From Acidiphilium sp. C61 (lineage in GTDB: Bacteria > Pseudomonadota > Alphaproteobacteria > Acetobacterales > Acetobacteraceae): DNA of 64,000 nucleotides. The stretch lies in contig NZ_CACTIA010000005.1 in NCBI RefSeq assembly GCF_902712915.1, forward strand, positions 186,001 to 250,000. The letters are read 5' to 3'. Each line of letters starts with the position of its first letter. Position 1 is the stretch's first letter. The translations under genes were made by a program, and so were the position numbers. Positions 62,973 to 64,000 of this stretch are shown here, in pieces. Below the pieces are notes generated by a model. That model saw nothing but the letters and a program-made list of their open reading frames with translations, searched no databases and was not told where the DNA came from.

Positions 62973-63937
62973 GGCTGGTCTCCTGCTGGTGAAATTGCGT
63001 AGTCGCCGGACTGTCCCAGGCCGGTGACTTGGACGAGTTCCGAGAGCCGCCGCTCCGACCCGCGACCGGTGAGCACCGCGACTACGTTGATGGTCTCGGC
63101 GATGAGGGCGCGCGGAACGGTGATGACCGCTTCCTGGATCAGCTGCTCGAGGCGGCGCAGCGCGCCGATGCCCGTGCCGGCGTGGATAGTGCCGATGCCG
63201 CCGGGATGGCCGGTGCCCCAGGCCTTGAGGAGATCGAGCGCCTCGGCGCCGCGCACCTCGCCGATCGGGATCCGGTCGGGGCGCAGCCGAAGCGAGGAGC
63301 GCACGAGATCGGAGAGCGAAACGACGCCGTCCTTGGTGCGCAGCGCGACCAGGTTGGGCGCCTGGCATTGAAGTTCGCGGGTGTCTTCGATCAGCACCAC
63401 GCGGTCCGCCGTCTTGGCGACCTCGGCGAGCAAGGCGTTGGTGAGGGTGGTCTTGCCGGTCGACGTGCCGCCCGCGACGAGGATGTTGCGGCGCTCGGCC
63501 ACCGCGCGGCTCAGCACTGCCGCTTGCGCCGGCGTCATGATTCCAGCGGCGGCGTAATCGTCGAGCGTGAAGACAGCGACCGCGGGTTTGCGGATCGCGA
63601 ATGCCGGCGCCGCCACGACGGGAGGCAGAAGACCCTCGAACCGCTCCCCCGTCTCGGGCAACTCGGCCGAGACGCGCGGCGCGCCTGCGTGAACCTCGGC
63701 GCCGACATGGTGCGCGACGAGGCGGACGATGCGCTCGCCGTCGGCGGCCGAGAGGCGCTCTCCCGTGTCGGCCAATCCGGTCGACAATCTGTCGATCCAG
63801 AGCCTGCCGTCGGGGTTCAGCATTACTTCGACGATTGCCGGGTCTTCGAGGAAGGCGGCGATCGCCGGACCGAGGGCGGTGCGCAGCATGCGCGCGCCTC
63901 TTGAAACCGCCTCGGACTGGAAGGAATGGACCGCCAC
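62969..63937 (-). CDS. trbB: P-type conjugative transfer ATPase TrbB (VirB11-like)
   Basis: 322 residues. The N-terminal domain includes [26 protein letters not shown] sequence, Walker [13 protein letters not shown] (154-165), the Asp-box region [12 protein letters not shown], and the His-box segment [14 protein letters not shown]. It is the secretion-motor ATPase. The start is taken as the GTG at 63937; an ATG at 63889 ([13 protein letters not shown]) is the alternative. It is first in the trb operon seen here. Confidence 0.94.
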   Translation of the reverse strand: MAVHSFQSEAVSRGARMLRTALGPAIAAFLEDPAIVEVMLNPDGRLWIDRLSTGLADTGERLSAADGERIVRLVAHHVGAEVHAGAPRVSAELPETGERFEGLLPPVVAAPAFAIRKPAVAVFTLDDYAAAGIMTPAQAAVLSRAVAERRNILVAGGTSTGKTTLTNALLAEVAKTADRVVLIEDTRELQCQAPNLVALRTKDGVVSLSDLVRSSLRLRPDRIPIGEVRGAEALDLLKAWGTGHPGGIGTIHAGTGIGALRRLEQLIQEAVITVPRALIAETINVVAVLTGRGSERRLSELVQVTGLGQSGDYAISPAGDQP

Positions 63938-64000
63938 GTTCGACCCCGCTTCGAGCCGACCGCAGATCGCGATCGGTGATGGGGACGATTAGAAAGGGCA
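63938..64000. other. Upstream end of the trb operon at the window edge
   Basis: Sixty-three bases upstream of trbB. The minus strand has one frame closed by TAA at 63991-63989, so the 3' end of a preceding gene may lie here. In related elements a CopG-family regulator often precedes trbB, but the length is too short to recognise it. Confidence 0.3.

Overview
The window reads as two joined pieces of an alphaproteobacterial chromosome. The core part (1 to about 36.2 kb) is G+C-rich. Its gene complement (NADH dehydrogenase genes nuoA-F, trigger factor-clpP-clpX-lon-HU, glnD next to mutS, carAB-greA, gpmI-envC-like-ctpA) fits Rhodospirillales/Acetobacteraceae, with an Acidiphilium-like acidophile as a guess; no rRNA is present to fix the genus.

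Layout of the core. 1-3.7 kb: nuoF (cut by the window edge), E, D, C, B, A on the minus strand. 3.9-4.35 kb: tRNA-Asp(GTC) and tRNA-Val(TAC). 4.4-11 kb: protein quality-control cluster hup, lon, clpX, clpP, tig (minus), then tRNA-Leu(TAG). 11.2-18.8 kb: a GDSL-esterase autotransporter, glnD and mutS (minus). 18.9-25.3 kb: carA (preceded in frame by a helix-turn-helix-like segment), carB, greA and a threonine ammonia-lyase (plus). 25.4-28.2 kb: tatD, a PhnP-like metallo-hydrolase and an M29 aminopeptidase in a tightly overlapping operon (minus). 28.3-36.2 kb: gpmI, an EnvC-like protein, ctpA, a YibQ-like divergent deacetylase, rppH, a dienelactone-hydrolase-like gene and guaA (plus).

From the 3' end of guaA to the right edge the sequence is the left part of an integrative and conjugative element (ICE). 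It has a P4-type tyrosine integrase directly after guaA, an AlpA-like regulator, a large five-gene minus-strand defence-type operon (38.2-53.05 kb), a LysR regulator, a DUF2274 gene and a complete trb mating-pair-formation module transcribed trbB-C-D-E-J-K-L-F-G-I. The far end of the ICE, the relaxase and the coupling protein are not in the window.

The defence operon is the most interesting part. A WYL-domain (BrxR/CapW-like) regulator is followed by a DrmD-like SNF2 helicase with a C-terminal PD-(D/E)XK/DUF3883-like domain, a ~1400-residue sacsin/Hsp90-type GHKL ATPase, a DUF1156 DNA methyltransferase, and a DUF499 ATPase with an N-terminal Swt1-type HEPN domain. All five have touching or overlapping reading frames. 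The helicase-methylase-ATPase trio resembles what is called Hma in defence catalogues (from memory). The GHKL protein inserted in the middle and the intact HEPN motif point to a possibly undescribed variant.
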